The notes: a model not told the origin generated them from the sequence alone. Shown: positions 47,145 through 60,109, numbered from the stretch's first letter. The stretch: 64,000 nt of DNA from Ampullaceana balthica (GCA_944989445.1 CALYLW010000043.1:887001-951000), one strand, 5' to 3'. A program made the numbers and translations.

Positions 47145-47532
47145 GGAGTTGGTGTAAGGGTTAATCCATCTTGAATCTATCTTACAGAGTTGGTGTAAGG
47201 GTTAATCCGTCTTGAATCTATCTTACAGAGTTGGTGTAAGGGTTAATCCGTCTTGAATCTATCTTACAGAGTTGGTGTAAGGGTTAATCCGTCTTGAATC
47301 TATCTTACAGAGTTGGTGTAAGGGTTAATCCGTCTTGAATCTATCTTACAGAGTTGGTGTAAGGGTTAATCCGCCTGTAATCCATCTTTCAGCGTTGGTG
47401 TAAGGGTTGATCCGCCTGTAATCTATCTTCCAGAGTTGGTGTAAGGGTTAATCCGCCTGTAATCCATCTTTCAGCGTTGGTGTAAGGGTTAATCCGCCTG
47501 TAATCTATCTTCCAGAGTTGGTGTAAAGGTTA
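47145..47532. repeat. 41-bp minisatellite, about 9 copies, two-phase
   Basis: Unit AGTTGGTGTAAGGGTTAATC plus CGTCTTGAATCTATCTTACAG. The first five copies are near identical. The later copies switch to CGCCTGTAATC and alternate between AGCGTTGG...CCATCTTTC and AGAGTTGG...CTATCTTCC, giving an 82-bp dimer. Confidence 0.93.
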
Positions 47533-48274
47533 ATTTATATTCCAGTCGATGAAATTCATGCAGAGCTTTGACCGATCGGAGATTTTTTCACTGACAACAA
47601 TTTCATAGCATTCTCGGTTAGTATTCTTTCCACACCATTATTTCACAAAGGATCTTTCCTCATCACAGTTTACATGCGCCTAGACAGGTCTTATAGATTT
47701 ACACTCCAGTCATTTCGTTTTCACGTGACTGTTCTGCAAAGCTTGTTATTTATTTATTTATTTCTTACGAGCAACAAAGCCCGTCCAAGGACATTCCGCC
47801 ACCGTTCGGTGGCATGTTGTAACTTCCCTCCAACAGCCGTCTCGACCGGCATTACACATACATCACGTCAAAAATAATATTCATTATAGTTAAAATAAAT
47901 AGCTCGTAAAAACAGAGCTTTTGACTATAAATCCCAACGTGCATAACTCAAAATAAAGTCTTGGAAGAAGTACTGCACCAAAAATAACTCGTTTTGAACG
48001 TCCGCGTAAACGTGTTCATTATGATTTGCTGTAGGAGTCATATGTGTTTGAGGGACCAATCGCTATCAATGATCGCACAGAACATAGACTTTTAATATAT
48101 AGGATCATTCTGAAACCTCGTGGACTTCATATCATTCCTGTTTGCTAGTTGAGCTCCTTCATTATTTATCTTTTGATAGCCCGGAGAATTTCTCTCTTAT
48201 GTTTAATGGTTTTAGTAAATATTTCATGTGCTCAATTGGTGTGTTTAAAAAATAATTTTTCTTTAAAAAGTTTA

Positions 48275-48556
48275 ACGCGGTGGTGGAGTGGCAGCGCACT
48301 GGACTGTCGTACCGATGGTCACGGGTTCGAATCCGTGCGAAGGCAAGGGTTTGTTCCCGGGGCCTAGGGCGTCCCTGAGTCACCCCGCTCCGAATGGGTA
48401 CCTAACTACTTGTTAGGCGGCTGGGTAATGCGTGGAACTCACAAAGCCGTGGCCTGTGAACGCTGCATCATTTGCCGACGGATCATCTGTCATGGTCTGT
48501 GGACGCAACTATCTTCTGCATAGAAGGAGCGTCTGTATAGATAAGATAAGATAATG
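48275..48556 (+). mobile_element. tRNA-derived SINE, copy C
   Basis: Full-length plus-strand copy. A-box-like TGGTGGAGTGG and B-box GGTTCGAATCC are present in the head. The 3' part carries GGACGCAACTATCTTCTGCA followed by AGAAGGAGCGTC, which can pair GACGC with GCGTC as a stem-loop. It ends in AGATAAGATAAGATA. The head most resembles tRNA-Ser/Leu-type sequences. Confidence 0.92.
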
Positions 48557-48745
48557 TTTTTGCCATTTCTGGATATTAAAGTCCCACAACACAACGTGAG
48601 AAAAGTCCCGTCACACATCGCACACATAACACATATCGATTTATAACTCACTTTGATTTAAAAATCAAAATTTAAAAAAATCGAAATAATGAGATCAAAT
48701 TTTTAAGTATAATTAGAACTTCAAAAAACAATTCATAGCTTTAGA

Positions 48746-48920
48746 AATTTAACACCACAACAATTGAGTAGCAGTCACTTCGCTGTCCAAATTTAACAGC
48801 ACAACAACTTGGTAGCAGTCACTTTGCTGTCCAAATTTAACACTACAACAACTGGGTAGCAGTCACTTTGCAGTCCAAATTTAACACCACAACAACTGGG
48901 TAGCAGTCACTTTGATGTCC
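48746..48920. repeat. 44-bp tandem repeat, 4 copies
   Basis: Unit AAATTTAACACCACAACAAC plus TGGGTAGCAGTCACTTTGCTGTCC, with few substitutions. Confidence 0.92.
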
Positions 48921-49385
48921 AAGCTTTGATCGCCTTTAACGAGTTGGAGCCCAGAGATTCATCTGCCCGCAGTCAGAGGGCTTTTTCCCTTTGGACTTTG
49001 GTCAGCCCAAACACGAGGCTAATTAACTCTCATTCACTTGCTAGTGTCTGTCCTAGGCAATCTTCAGCTCGGGTTTGCAAATGGCTTACTCTCGCCCCGG
49101 AACCTCAGACAGTTAAATGGTCGGATCTGAACGCTAGCGATGTTTGTTTACAATTTAAAACAAATAGTTAAATACCACACTAAGTATTTTCTATTGACAA
49201 TATTTTTTTGTGTCGATAACTGGATAGATATTCAGCAAAGTGACCAGCAATAAACTACACTCAATTCATCACTTGAAATTAAATTAATAATCACGATTAT
49301 TCACTGTTTAAATTATTTTAAATTAGTGTGTGGTTTTGTTTTTCAAAATTTAAAATTCTCAAATGTTGTTCGTCTTGCTTAACAT

Positions 49386-49885
49386 TTTAATTGATAACAA
49401 ACTAATTCAATGTAACCTTGATATTTATAACAAACTAATTCAATGTAACATTGATATTTATAACAAACTAATTCAATGTAACGTTGATATTTATAACAAA
49501 CTAATTCAATGTGACGTTGATATTTATAACAAAATAATTCAATGTAACATTGATATTAAAAAAATAATTCAATGTAACATTGATATTTATAACAAACTAA
49601 TTCAATGTAACGTTGATATTTATAACAAACTAATTCAATGTAACGTTGATATTTATAACAAACTAATTCAATGTAACATTGATATTAAAAAAATAATTCA
49701 ATGTAACGTTGATATTTATAACAAACTAATTCAATGTAACGTTGATATTTATAACAAACTAATTCAATGTAACGTTGATATTTATAACAAACTAATTCAA
49801 TGTAACGTTGATATTTTTAACAAACTAATTCAATGTAACGTTGATATTTATAATAAAATAATTCAATGTAACATTGATATTTATT
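49386..49885. repeat. 33-bp minisatellite, about 15 copies
   Basis: Unit AACAAACTAATTCAATGTAA plus CGTTGATATTTAT; two copies are 30 bp (AAAAAAATAATTC). All length changes are multiples of three, so one plus-strand frame stays open (49363-49974, repeating YNKLIQCNVDI). Most unit-to-unit differences alter amino acids (V/I, L/I, N/D), which argues against a selected protein. Confidence 0.93.
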
Positions 49886-50349
49886 TGTTGAAATGTGCGT
49901 TGGGAAAACATTGCAACGCTGTACTGCTGTTTATTTACAGCGATTCATTGGCCGGAACAACAGTAGATGTGTGAATACACAACACAATTGAAGGAGATCA
50001 GCACATTGACTTGGTCGAGATTTTCAAACAACGTTGGTGGCCCTGGGAGCTAACGTTATTAAAACTCTGAAATAGTAAAGTGTATGTGTGTTCAACTGGT
50101 TTTCCCTTAATGAGGTGCATTAATGAAATTTTAATGTCCTAGTAATGAAAGCTTTTGTTGTAAGCCTGCTGCGTACTTTGTGCTGAGATGTTCAAGTATC
50201 GATTACATTGAAATATTGTTCTCGTGGCGGCGATACGGAAATTCGATTTTGAAATGGGAGAAAGTTGTTCGTGCGTTCGGAAACACAAACAAAACATAAA
50301 TATATTTTCGAAATGTTTTTAAATATATTGCAAAGCTTACATATTACAG

Positions 50350-51140
50350 ATGCTTCATCTAATCTTATCTCATCTCTTACATTGTCGACGCTCTTTATAT
50401 ACAGCATTTTTTTTTGCGTCCTGCAATATATCTTTTATGTTTAGTCTTGCTTTCTGTTACTGTTTTAAATGTCGATAGTGTGATTGTATTCCTGGTTTTT
50501 TCAAGCAACCCATGTCATGGGAGAGGAAGGATTTTTATGTGTTTGTTCTTGCTCATGGAACAAGAAAAGTGTTTTATCTTTATGTCTATCCTAGTGTTTT
50601 ATTATATTGTTGTTGTGTTTTATCTCCAGTTTAGAGCTGAATGACTAATGTAATATTAATACTTTTATCTTTAATAATTTTAACCGATAGAGTTACTTTT
50701 GCCAAGCGGGACTGTTTGACAGAAATGAACCTTGCAGTTCTTTTTTAAAATGTTTTTTATTTAATTTTTAAAATATTTTTATATTATTTTTTTTAATGTA
50801 TTTATTTTTTGAAGTTCTAATTTTTCTTTAAGACATGCCTCGCATACAGAAGATGCTATGTATGCATTCTACTTTAGCTCTGACCAATTTAAGGCGTATA
50901 TGTGATGTATGTTCCAAAATTTGATGTACATTTCGCTTTGTTATAAAGAGGTTATAAAGACAGAGGAAATAGTTTTCCCCACATAGCGTTGAAAAAATAC
51001 TTATTCAGTATTGATAGGATGTTGGTTTTTTTATTTTTTACTTTTTGTAATAACAATTTTTCTACATGTTTTTCCCTTGAGTAATAATTTGAACAGCACA
51101 CATGCTTCACTTTTAGACAACTGATTTTAGTCGAAATTTA
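50350..51140 (-). mobile_element. LINE family A, copy 3 (heavily decayed)
   Basis: Recognisable by collinear similarity to the 5- and 11-kb copies. The tail at 50350-50430 (TCTTATCTCATCTC, GACGCTCTTTATATACAGC, TGCGTCCTGCA) is followed by AACAAGAAAAGTGTTTTATC, CATACAGAAGATGC and AATTTAAGGCGTA segments in the same order. No continuous frame remains. Confidence 0.65.
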
Positions 51141-52898
51141 AAACTTCCTCCTAAGCAACTTCTCAAAATTCTATTGTTCCGTTGATTTTTGTTTGTTGGA
51201 TTTCTCATCAAGTTCACAGAGCATAATATTATAGTTTAGAAAAGAACAAAATAAATCATGTCAAATTCTAAACCCTTTATAACTATTTCTCAATACATTC
51301 AATATATTTACAAACAGACCAATCATAAGCCCAACCGCTGCTTTTTGAGTGAAGCAATGTCTTACACACATCTTCACTCACCGTCGTGGACAAAGACCAA
51401 ACGTCATACACGTCACAGTCGTACGCCGTGTCACGAGTGGAAAATAATTCATTTAGCCGCACGATAAACTAGGGAGCATTTTTTTGGTGGTTGTGGCTGG
51501 CGTTGTCTACTATAATATAAACTTGTACTTCTAATACTTCTAAATTAATACATTTTCTTATCTGCCCTTTGTATTTATGGCTTCTTTTGTCTTGTCCTGC
51601 AAGACAAACGGGAACCCGTTATCAAATGCTTTGAATATACTATATTAGTTTAAAAAATACGACTTAGCTAAAAAGAAAGAAGATATAAGATGGTATCATT
51701 GTATTTCCACTGCTTATTTTGTTAAATGATGTTACGAAAGAAGCTGATGTTTGACATGTTACGACCATAAGAAAGTTTATTTTTTAAAGTTATCTTTTTT
51801 TATATTAATAGGTAAGACATTGAGTTGAAGAGAAATTCTTTGAAATTAACGTAGCACCTTGAGATACAAAAGTCCTATCATACGAAAAACTTGGCATGCG
51901 AAAATGAAATTCCATGTTTTTACGTCCTTTAATACGAAACAAATTATAATACAAAACGAGGTCTCGGCACACCGTGGATTAATCTCTGTCTCAGGCCATT
52001 ACATGTATGAACCAAATTGTACGTTTGATTTGACTGAATTTTGTAATTTAACTAACGACTTTTCTTCTTTGTTTCCATACTAGTAAAAATAAAATTATCA
52101 TAGTTTATTTGCAGTTTTGGAGATACACAGATATAACTATTAAGTGACGCTGCAGTAACTGTTATTCAGTCTTAAGTTTCCAAATACAAATGTTCTTCTA
52201 CAGCCTCAGAGTTTTGTTTGGTACAGAACAGTCATTGGGCAATCTGAATGAGTTTAAATTAACCCTTTACTCTCAATGCACGTCAAAATCGCATTCAGAT
52301 TCACCGAGAGCTTCTGAAACTTGTCTGTCCTTTAAAATAAAATGGGAGAAACCTTCCGACTCCGAGATAATGGGATTGTGATTTATTGGACGGTCCCTCT
52401 CTTTCATGACAATAACAAAAACTGACCGACAATATCACGTGGTCTCTTCGGGGAAAATCTCGATTCTGCAGAAAGGAAAACATTAAGCTCAATGATGTTA
52501 AAATGTGCTTTTATTGTCAAGGTTGCCTGTCCGTTGAATTTTTCTTTAGAATTTAAAACAGTTCGAGAATAGGCACTTCGTTAACATTAAAATGTTGAAC
52601 ATTCTAGAAACAGTCTCAAATAACACAGTTTTTTTTAAAGTGCATTTTGTTTTGCTTTTCTTTGTGTTTTCGTTCTTGTTAATGTCATTTTATTTGACCA
52701 TGAAAGATCCTTTAGAAAAAAAACAATGGTAGGAACCAAATGAAATATTAAATATTGCTGTAGGACGGTGTCCTCCCTACATTATGTATCTTAGCGGTTG
52801 AAAAAGATCGCTTCGTGTTATTACTATGTGTTATATTATCATGTAATTTTTTTCCAGCTACAGTAAAATGTTTAAAGCCATGCTTTGGTACCAAGCTG

Positions 52899-52967
52899 CT
52901 GTTGATTCTCTGCTGTTGATTCTCTGCTGTTGATTCTCTGCTGTTGATTCTCTGCTGTTGCAGACTT
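52899..52967. repeat. 14-bp tandem repeat, about 5 copies
   Basis: Unit CTGCTGTTGATTCT, near perfect. Confidence 0.9.
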
Positions 52968-54374
52968 TTTAAAAATCATTTCATATTCCTAGATGTTGTG
53001 TGTTATTTCTCTTTTATGTTGTGATTCTTTGCCGTTCAGAATTTTCCCACAGTTAAGTTTTCCAGCTGTTGTGGGTAGTTTTCCCGATGTTAAGATTTCT
53101 ATTCGCTGTAGATAAGATCACACTCCTTCGTGTTAAGTTACCAAGCCGATTTAGATCAGTTTCCACATGTTATTCTTCATATATGGATGTAGATAATGCA
53201 ATTGTTATTGATAGTTGTTGTATGTTACAAATTTATTAAAATTCCATATGAATGCATTTAAGAGATGAAGTAAAAATTATTTCAATATTTTTTTACGGAA
53301 CACAAATTCCAAAAAACACTTTAAAATTGTCAAACTGAAACAATAAATCGTTAAGTTTTACTTTCCGGAATCATTGTGACAAAATCAAGAACCTTAGATA
53401 TCTTTTATTGAAGAGTTTAAGACACACACTTCAAATATTTTTGTATAGGGCTTTTGTTGACACTAAATACTACGGATTATATTTTGAACAAAGTACAATT
53501 CATCGAAATGTTCTTTGTCATTTTCTGAAAGTGTTTTATTATTATTATTTTTACATCACAATAAAATAAGAGAGAAAGTAAGTTTAGACATTTTTGTTAA
53601 GACATTAGAGCATCATGTTTGTCTTAACGATTGTCTGAAATAGTAGTTCAGAAGTCAATCAAAATTTGATTTTTAACGAATTAGCAACATGCCACAGTAT
53701 GTTCATTTCACAAATATTTAAAAAATAAATTATACTATTAAGAATATTTAAAGAATTGAAAGAATTGAATTAACTACTGGTGTGTTTCTAATTTTATATT
53801 ATACTTCTCCTTTCTCTGGGAAATAAAAGACAAATCATTTTGAAAAATTAAGACTAAATAATAATTTTTAAAAGACTTGATTACATCATTTTTATTGTAT
53901 TAAGCATTTTAAAATGTGTGTTATCCTAGTTGTAAACTTGCTAAAGCCAAAAAGCAATTTTAATTTTCTCAAAGAATAAACGTTAAATCATTTTTTCTGT
54001 TAGGTTCCTTTTATGAACTTTGGTGCCCCCATACGAACCTGAATTGAACCTCATAGTTTTTATAGTTCATGGTAAAAGAATTGAGTCGATTTTCTTTATA
54101 ATTTTAAAAGACATTATCCCTAGAGAGAGATGCAGATTTTTTGTATCGAGCAAACATGCAGGAATCATTACTCAGAAGGTGAAAAATGTTGTATTAAAAC
54201 TTTTTTCTTTTCATTTGTAATCTTTTGAATTTTAATCTCCAATCTGTGCTAGATTTTTCTTTTGTCTTGTTTAAGGAAGATGGGAGAACGAACAAGGTAC
54301 TTTTAAATTTGTGAAATCTCCTGGGAGCTTCCCCCATTTTTCCGATTTTATCTACTTGCCGCGACATGCCTCAA

Positions 54375-54445
54375 TTTTCATTCGATTACATTAAAAATAT
54401 TTTAATATTTTCATTCGATTACATTAAAAATATTTTAATATTTTC
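54375..54445. repeat. 33-bp direct duplication
   Basis: TTTTCATTCGATTACATTAA plus AAATATTTTAATA occurs twice in tandem, identical. Confidence 0.9.
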
Positions 54446-55311
54446 AAGTAGAAGTTTTATGTACACTAATGGAATAGTTGCATCACCTCGAGTTGGAACT
54501 AATATGGTTGTGTTGACTAACAAATGTCTAACTTAACAATGTCATTAGACAGTATGATTGACAGTATTTATTTTTAAAATGTTCTCTACACCAAAGAATA
54601 GACTTGCCATCATGATTTTTTATAATGAATTAAGTTAATGCGCATGACCCCGGTCTGAGAAAGAGATGGAACATGCAATAATGGTTTTGAGTTTCCACTT
54701 TGAGAAACGAAAAAAAAACCAAAACAAAATATTATCAGTGATCAATCTAATTCTGTTCAAGTTAGTAAGAACTATTTGTCTGTTACATCAGATCACCAAT
54801 GTTTTAGCAGTTCTAAAACTTCCCTTACTTGTAAAAGTGATTTTTTAAATTTTGTTGCTTGATTGTTGTTGCAATGGCTTACACTGAGAAAAAGTTTTGC
54901 CACTGAGGTGAGTTTGTGCTTCAGAGCATGAGACAACTCATCGCGTGTTAGACGTCTATTGATTCCACACAACAGTTTCATTCCTTGACATGGAGTTGAT
55001 ATGTTTCCAGCACGCCACTATACAAGTGCCGCTCTAAAGCAAGACTCTTGTACCTTAAAATGTATTTAAAGTTATCGTCTTTCTTTAATTTAACATTTGA
55101 GTAGTTGTTGCATTTGTTAATTTGATTTGACGTATAGGCGAAAGAGTAAGTGAGCTGTCATAGAAATCTGTTATATATCTGTTATTTATTTATTTTTCGT
55201 GTGTGTCGTCAACACCTTTCTAATACCTTATTTAACGTATTGATAACGTATGTAGCACCTATAAATATATTGTTAACTCTTGTTGTCAATGCTAAAACAT
55301 CTATTTTCAAT

Positions 55312-55680
55312 TCAATAAATAGAAGTAAAAAAAAGAAGATTTTTAAAATCCACGTTTATATAAGCAGACTAAAAAGAAGAAAATAAAATTTTAAAATTTA
55401 AATTTTAAAATTCGTACTATAATGTAATATGACTAAAACGTGGGGGCGGGCGTTTCTCAGGCTTAACTAATTCAATTCACTCATTTTCTTACTCATCATT
55501 TGTAAATCCTAATCATTTTAGCCAAACGCCTAAAAAGCGCCTGCCCTCGTTTTTAGTCATATTACATCATAGTACTTATTTAAAATTTTTAAAATTTAAT
55601 TTCTTTTTTTAGTCCGCTTATAAAAACGTGGTTTTTAAAAATCTTTTTTTTTACTTCTATTTATTTTATTCTTTTTAGTC
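55312..55680. mobile_element. MITE-like inverted-repeat element, copy 1
   Basis: The arms are near-complementary over about 140 bp. Left AATAAATAGAAGTAAAAAAA, AGCAGACTAAAAAG, GTAATATGACTAAAA and GGGCGGGCG are mirrored by right GCGCCTGCCC, TTTTTAGTCATATTAC, TTTAGTCCGCTTATAAAAAC and TTACTTCTATTTATT. The centre is about 75 bp. The same element occurs at 62.5-62.9 kb. Confidence 0.87.
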
Positions 55681-55684
55681 TAAG

Positions 55685-56380
55685 TGTATGCTATGGTGAG
55701 TTTTGAAGTATTGATTATGTTCAATTATAATACGCATTGCCCGACAAACATTTACAGACTGGAAATGACTGATCTCCCCTTGATGTTAAACATGGTTTTT
55801 GTGGTCGGGGTTGGTGTGAACTCGGCACGTGAATGTAATGTAAACAAGGGCAGACGGATAATACATAGGCTTATAAATAGATAAACTAAAAAGTTCAATA
55901 ATTTAATAACGGTACATTCGATCGATCTGAAATGTTGATACAATGCATTGTCATCCAAGATCTATCTGTGGTAAAATTTTGAGATCTCTAGGACGCGGTG
56001 GTCGAGTGGCAGCGCACTGGACTGTCCTACCGATGGTCACGGGTTCGAATCCGTGTGAAGGCAAGGGTTTGTTCCCGGGGCCTAGGGCGTCCCTGAGTCA
56101 CCCCGCTCCGAATGGGTACCTAACACTACATGTAGTTAGGCGGCTGGGTAATGCGTGGAACCCACAAAGCCGTGGCCTGTGAATGCTGCATCACTTGCCA
56201 ACAGATCATCTGTCATGGTCTGTGGACGCAACTATCTTCTGCATCGAAGGAGCGACTGTATAGATAAGATAAGATATCAGAAGTGGTCTAATTTTACGTT
56301 GGCAGATTTGAAAAAATTGTGGACAGACAGGAACGAGAGCAAGTTAATAAAAACGTGGTAAAAAACGTGGTAATAATAAA
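55685..56380 (+). mobile_element. Dispersed repeat R, copy 1, interrupted by SINE D
   Basis: Flanking the SINE, this copy contains GTGTGAACTCGGCACGTGAA, TAATAACGGTACATTCGATC, GAGATCTCTA | ATCAGAAGTGGTCTAATTTT and GCAAGTTAATAAAAACGTGG. All of these are present in order in the minus-strand copy at 62.5-62.17 kb. Confidence 0.82.
55990..56276 (+). mobile_element. tRNA-derived SINE, copy D, inserted in another repeat
   Basis: Full-length plus-strand SINE (GGACGCGGTGGTCGAGTGGC head, B-box GGTTCGAATCC, AGATAAGATAAGAT tail). The flanks GAGATCTCTA and ATCAGAAGTGG are contiguous, without the SINE, in the related repeat at 62.3 kb (minus strand). This defines both ends of the insertion. Confidence 0.93.
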
Positions 56381-57289
56381 AAAAACCTTTTACACAATGA
56401 AAATTCTACTGAGAAAAGAGTTGCCTCAGATGAAGATTCACAAAAGACTGACAGAAATTTAATTAACACTTACATGTCTATTGTATGTTTGTTTTCTTGC
56501 TTGTTTGTTTGTTGGTTGGTTTGTTTTTGTTTTGTTTTTGTTCTGCGAGTTTTGTCATTTCTTCACTATATTGACATAGTTCTTAGTCACACAACGTGCA
56601 ACCAGCTGTACTTTCTCTCCTTTGATACTACTGTCTAGGCTTAAGATGTACAAACATTTTGTTGTTAACGTCGTTGTAAGAATTTCATCTTAAAATTGTT
56701 TGACTCTCTTATAATAATGAAGGTTATCAAGTTGAATGTTTTACAAATGTTAAATGATCTTAAATCTTTCCATCCTTCTACAACGCCTAATAAAAACGTG
56801 GTAAAAAGGTAAACACAAAATATTTGAAATCATGTCTGTATCGGCCCGACTCAAAGTTTTACAAGATATATGAGATATTTCAACACATAACTACAACTAA
56901 AGCTGTAAGCCTGAAACTGAGAGTAACGCAAAAAATTAATTAACTATCTTGAGGTTATAACAGGAAGTCTGATATATTCGTTGGACTTATTGGGTAATAA
57001 ACTACTGGAATGTATAAAAGACGTAATTTATAAAAGTTTTTATATATAAATTTTATACATTATTTATTCAAATAAAAAAATCTTTAACTTAACTCATATA
57101 AACTGCAATATATATTGGTTGAAATTTGTTCTTGTGACAATATTGATAAATAATTGATTAGATAAATACAGCCATTGGTTTTAATTAAGGTAATTTGACT
57201 ATTTATCGAAAATACACTCTATGTGTTTTCAACAATTGCAAGAAGAAAAGCAATAATTACTAGTCGCCTTCCAAATAACTACCTAAACA

Positions 57290-57478
57290 AAAATGTGGAT
57301 GAGACTGCAATCAGGCTAATAGATTAGTAAATGGATAACATGTAAATAGAGTATGAGTGAGCCTGATAAGACGTATCAAAACAGTGAACGTTTCGGCAAA
57401 GAGCCTTCTCAGCGAACAAATAGTATACAAATAAAACGAATATAAAGAACTTAGCTGCGGTGAAATCAAGAGCCAAAA
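57290..57478 (-). mobile_element. Dispersed repeat with GAAGGCTC...CGAAACGTT module, copy 2
   Basis: Inverted relative to the 12.4-kb copy and collinear along its length (reverse complement contains GAGAAGGCTCTTTGCCGAAA and GGCTCACTCATACTC). AT-rich spacers differ between the two copies. Confidence 0.75.
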
Positions 57479-57689
57479 AGGTCCTTATTTTTTTTTCTTT
57501 TTCTTTTTTTTTCTTGCATGTTATCCATCAACCAAACAACTACCTCCTTCTTAAGGCAGCATGTGAAGTGTTCTTACATCTTCGTTTACTTTTTACAGTT
57601 TGGAAAAGAAATAAATTGTACACTATTTATAAAGATATCATGAAAAACGATATCAGCAACACACAAAATCAAAATCCGAATCAGTATAC

Positions 57690-57800
57690 AGAATCACAAC
57701 CACATAAACATATCACGCCCACATAAACACATATCACACCCACATAATCACATATCACAACCACATAAACGCATATCACACCCACATAAACACATAAAAT
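57690..57800. repeat. Short tandem repeat of ACCCACATAAACACATATCAC type
   Basis: Five to six units of about 20-27 bp (CACATAAACACATATCAC, CACATAATCACATATCAC). Confidence 0.8.
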
Positions 57801-58129
57801 AACACCAACTTCGACAGACACACACACAATCCTAGAGAAGGGCAGCCCAAAATTGCCACAAAAATACACATTGCAAACACACACGCGCACCCGCCCACGC
57901 CTACGCTGGACACAAATACCACGGCACATCTGCAACACAAGTCTTAACGTGATACGCTGCATTTGAAACATTGAGACTTGCCTCAGTGTGAGTTTTTTAA
58001 TGGAAGGTTCAAGATTCATCGCTTCCTTGTCATGGATCTAATTACGTTTTAGCACATTGCGATGGGATTCCACGCAACGCCATAACAATGTATCAAACAG
58101 GGGAAATACATAGCAGTCAGTGCATATCC

Positions 58130-58285
58130 CATTCGGCTGACCGAATGCATAGGCGGCCTTAGGAGTAGGGCAATTCCTCAGGTCTGCCTCCTAAGGGGGT
58201 CCCGAGTGTGAGGCACCCATGCACCTAATGGACCCCACGATGAAAGATAAAAGTAAGCCTCGGCTTACATCTCTCGGCCCCTTTA
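58130..58285. other. Array of four consecutive perfect hairpins
   Basis: CATTCGGctgaCCGAATG (58130-58147); CCTTAGGAG paired with CTCCTAAGG; GGGTCC paired with GGACCC; GTAAGCCTCGGCTTAC; then TCTCGGCCCC. All lie within about 150 bp in an otherwise AT-rich region. No frame or known RNA family is recognised. Confidence 0.6.
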
Positions 58286-58289
58286 ATGT

Positions 58290-60100
58290 GTGTATTGCAA
58301 AGGCCGTTTCGTTGGAATGCTCCCCAAACAGTTTTTCAGGATACTCTAATGTCTTTTAATGGCCTCAATGGGTTCAGCAATTTAAAAAAAAATAATAATA
58401 TTTTTAATACATTAAACCTAATATTGTTTTGGTTACAGAAAAAATAACAGCTTATTGTTACTTTTTAAAAACAACCAAGCTGTCATCTGTAAATCCTAAT
58501 TTGCCTGACACACGGTAACATGCACATAAGCGAATTTATAGCACAGCAGACCTTGCATAGCTTTTCATCGTATGTACCTTCTTCCCGAAAAGTCCAAGTT
58601 GAGTAAAAAGGCACTCACCAAATCTATGGAATATGGCTCTGTTCAGTGTCCCATTTCTGTGAACTGCCCAAAACAGTTTCTTTAACACATCAAGTAAAAC
58701 GTGACAACTTGAGTTACGCACATTGACAAACTTAAGTACGAGTTACTTTCAGAGCTGGAATATTTAGACGCCTTAAGGTTAAACGGGTACATTTGTTAGA
58801 CTTTTGAAACGACGCGGTTAAAATATCGGCCCAGATAAGGAAAGGGTGGACACAAATTATACGAAGGACTGATCTAAATGCCAATTAATACTAGCCTCGA
58901 GATTGGCTAGTAAGCAAGTACCACTTATCAGACTGCTTCTCGCATTTCTCGATCACTTGTACCATTTATGTTGCGGAATCTATCAAGTGTTTACAATGCT
59001 ACGTTATTTTTGTTTATAAGATTCCGTTTAAAAACTTTCAAATTTCAAAGTACTTTTTTAGAAACAGATGTGTTCCAACAATCAATAGATTGATGATCAC
59101 ACTGACGATTTCGGCTTCAAAACTAAGAATGTCAACTAAAATAAGACTTTTTTTATAATGTGACAAACAAAACACATTAATTAAGCTAATTAGAAAAAAG
59201 CATTTCAAATAATCTTGAAGATTTAGTTACAATGATAAATATAATACAGTGGAACCCATTTGTCTCAACATCCAAACCCTTTTAAATCATCTATTTTAAG
59301 TGGGACCGCCACATATTATCTGTGTCATTGCATTTTATCATCGGTTATGTTGTTTCTTATATGTCGCAGAACCCTAATACATATCTTTACTACTACAAAT
59401 GGCGATATTTGTCACTTGCATTGTTTACCTCAACTGCCACCGTGCCAGAGACGGGCAAGTGCTGCAGTAACTTAAGTCGAGCACCCCGCGGGTGAAGTCG
59501 TTGTTTACCTCTTCTGTGAAAAATGACAACGCAGCGAATTAAATATTTGTAATGAGCCAATTTTTATTCGTCAACTCACCGGAATTATATTTCATTAGAA
59601 ATTTAATGGTTGTTTCCAGCTTTGACCAGGACGCATTAAAAGATAAAAGATAAACTCCAGGTAAAACGCTATTTCGGGCGAATACAAGTTACGGTTAACC
59701 GGCCCAGGATAAATAGTCCTGATCTTTGAGCCAGTAAATTTTTCACCCAAGTCTCGTCAAAATGCCTGTCGTCATGGTACCGGTTGTATCTTTTTCAATC
59801 GAAGGTTTTTGAGAATTTGACATGGTCATTAATTTTATTATAATAATAATAATTATTTTGATTATTAATATTGCATGTATATTTTTAGCATTATTATAAT
59901 AATTATTTTAGAAAATTGCCTTACATTATGTCAAGAAAATACGGGAGGTGTTTTGTTTTTGTTCTTAAGTTTGATATTTGAAAATATAAATTAAAGTATA
60001 CATTTTTTTTAATTACTGTTTTACTTTTCACCATAAATTGTTTAATATTAAATCTGCTCAGTTTTCGACAAGGAAGTCATAGTCTGACATCATCATAATA
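58290..60100. other. AT-rich stretch with nothing recognised
   Basis: Short frames only; an AT-only trinucleotide-like run (TAATAATAATAATT) lies near 59843. Confidence 0.6.
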
Positions 60101-60109
60101 TCCCTAGAT

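Larger units (their letters stand above)
51141..55311. other. AT-rich stretch with nothing gene-like
   Basis: Only short tandem repeats (14 bp at 52.9 kb, 33 bp at 54.4 kb) are recognised. Short frames of 60-78 codons lack any family resemblance. Confidence 0.6.

Noticed and set aside
47145..47532. Telomere-like GGGTTA within the 41-bp repeats
   Set aside because: It occurs once per 41-bp unit and not as tandem hexamers; an interstitial telomere is not supported.
48926..49171. 81-codon frame in a GC-richer patch
   Set aside because: No recognisable domain, no splice or start support; it may belong to an unidentified repeat.
49363..49974. 203-codon frame with 11-residue repeats and only three-base-multiple indels
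   Set aside because: Differences between units are mostly amino-acid changing and AT-driven, with no excess of silent changes; the preserved frame follows from the 33-bp unit.
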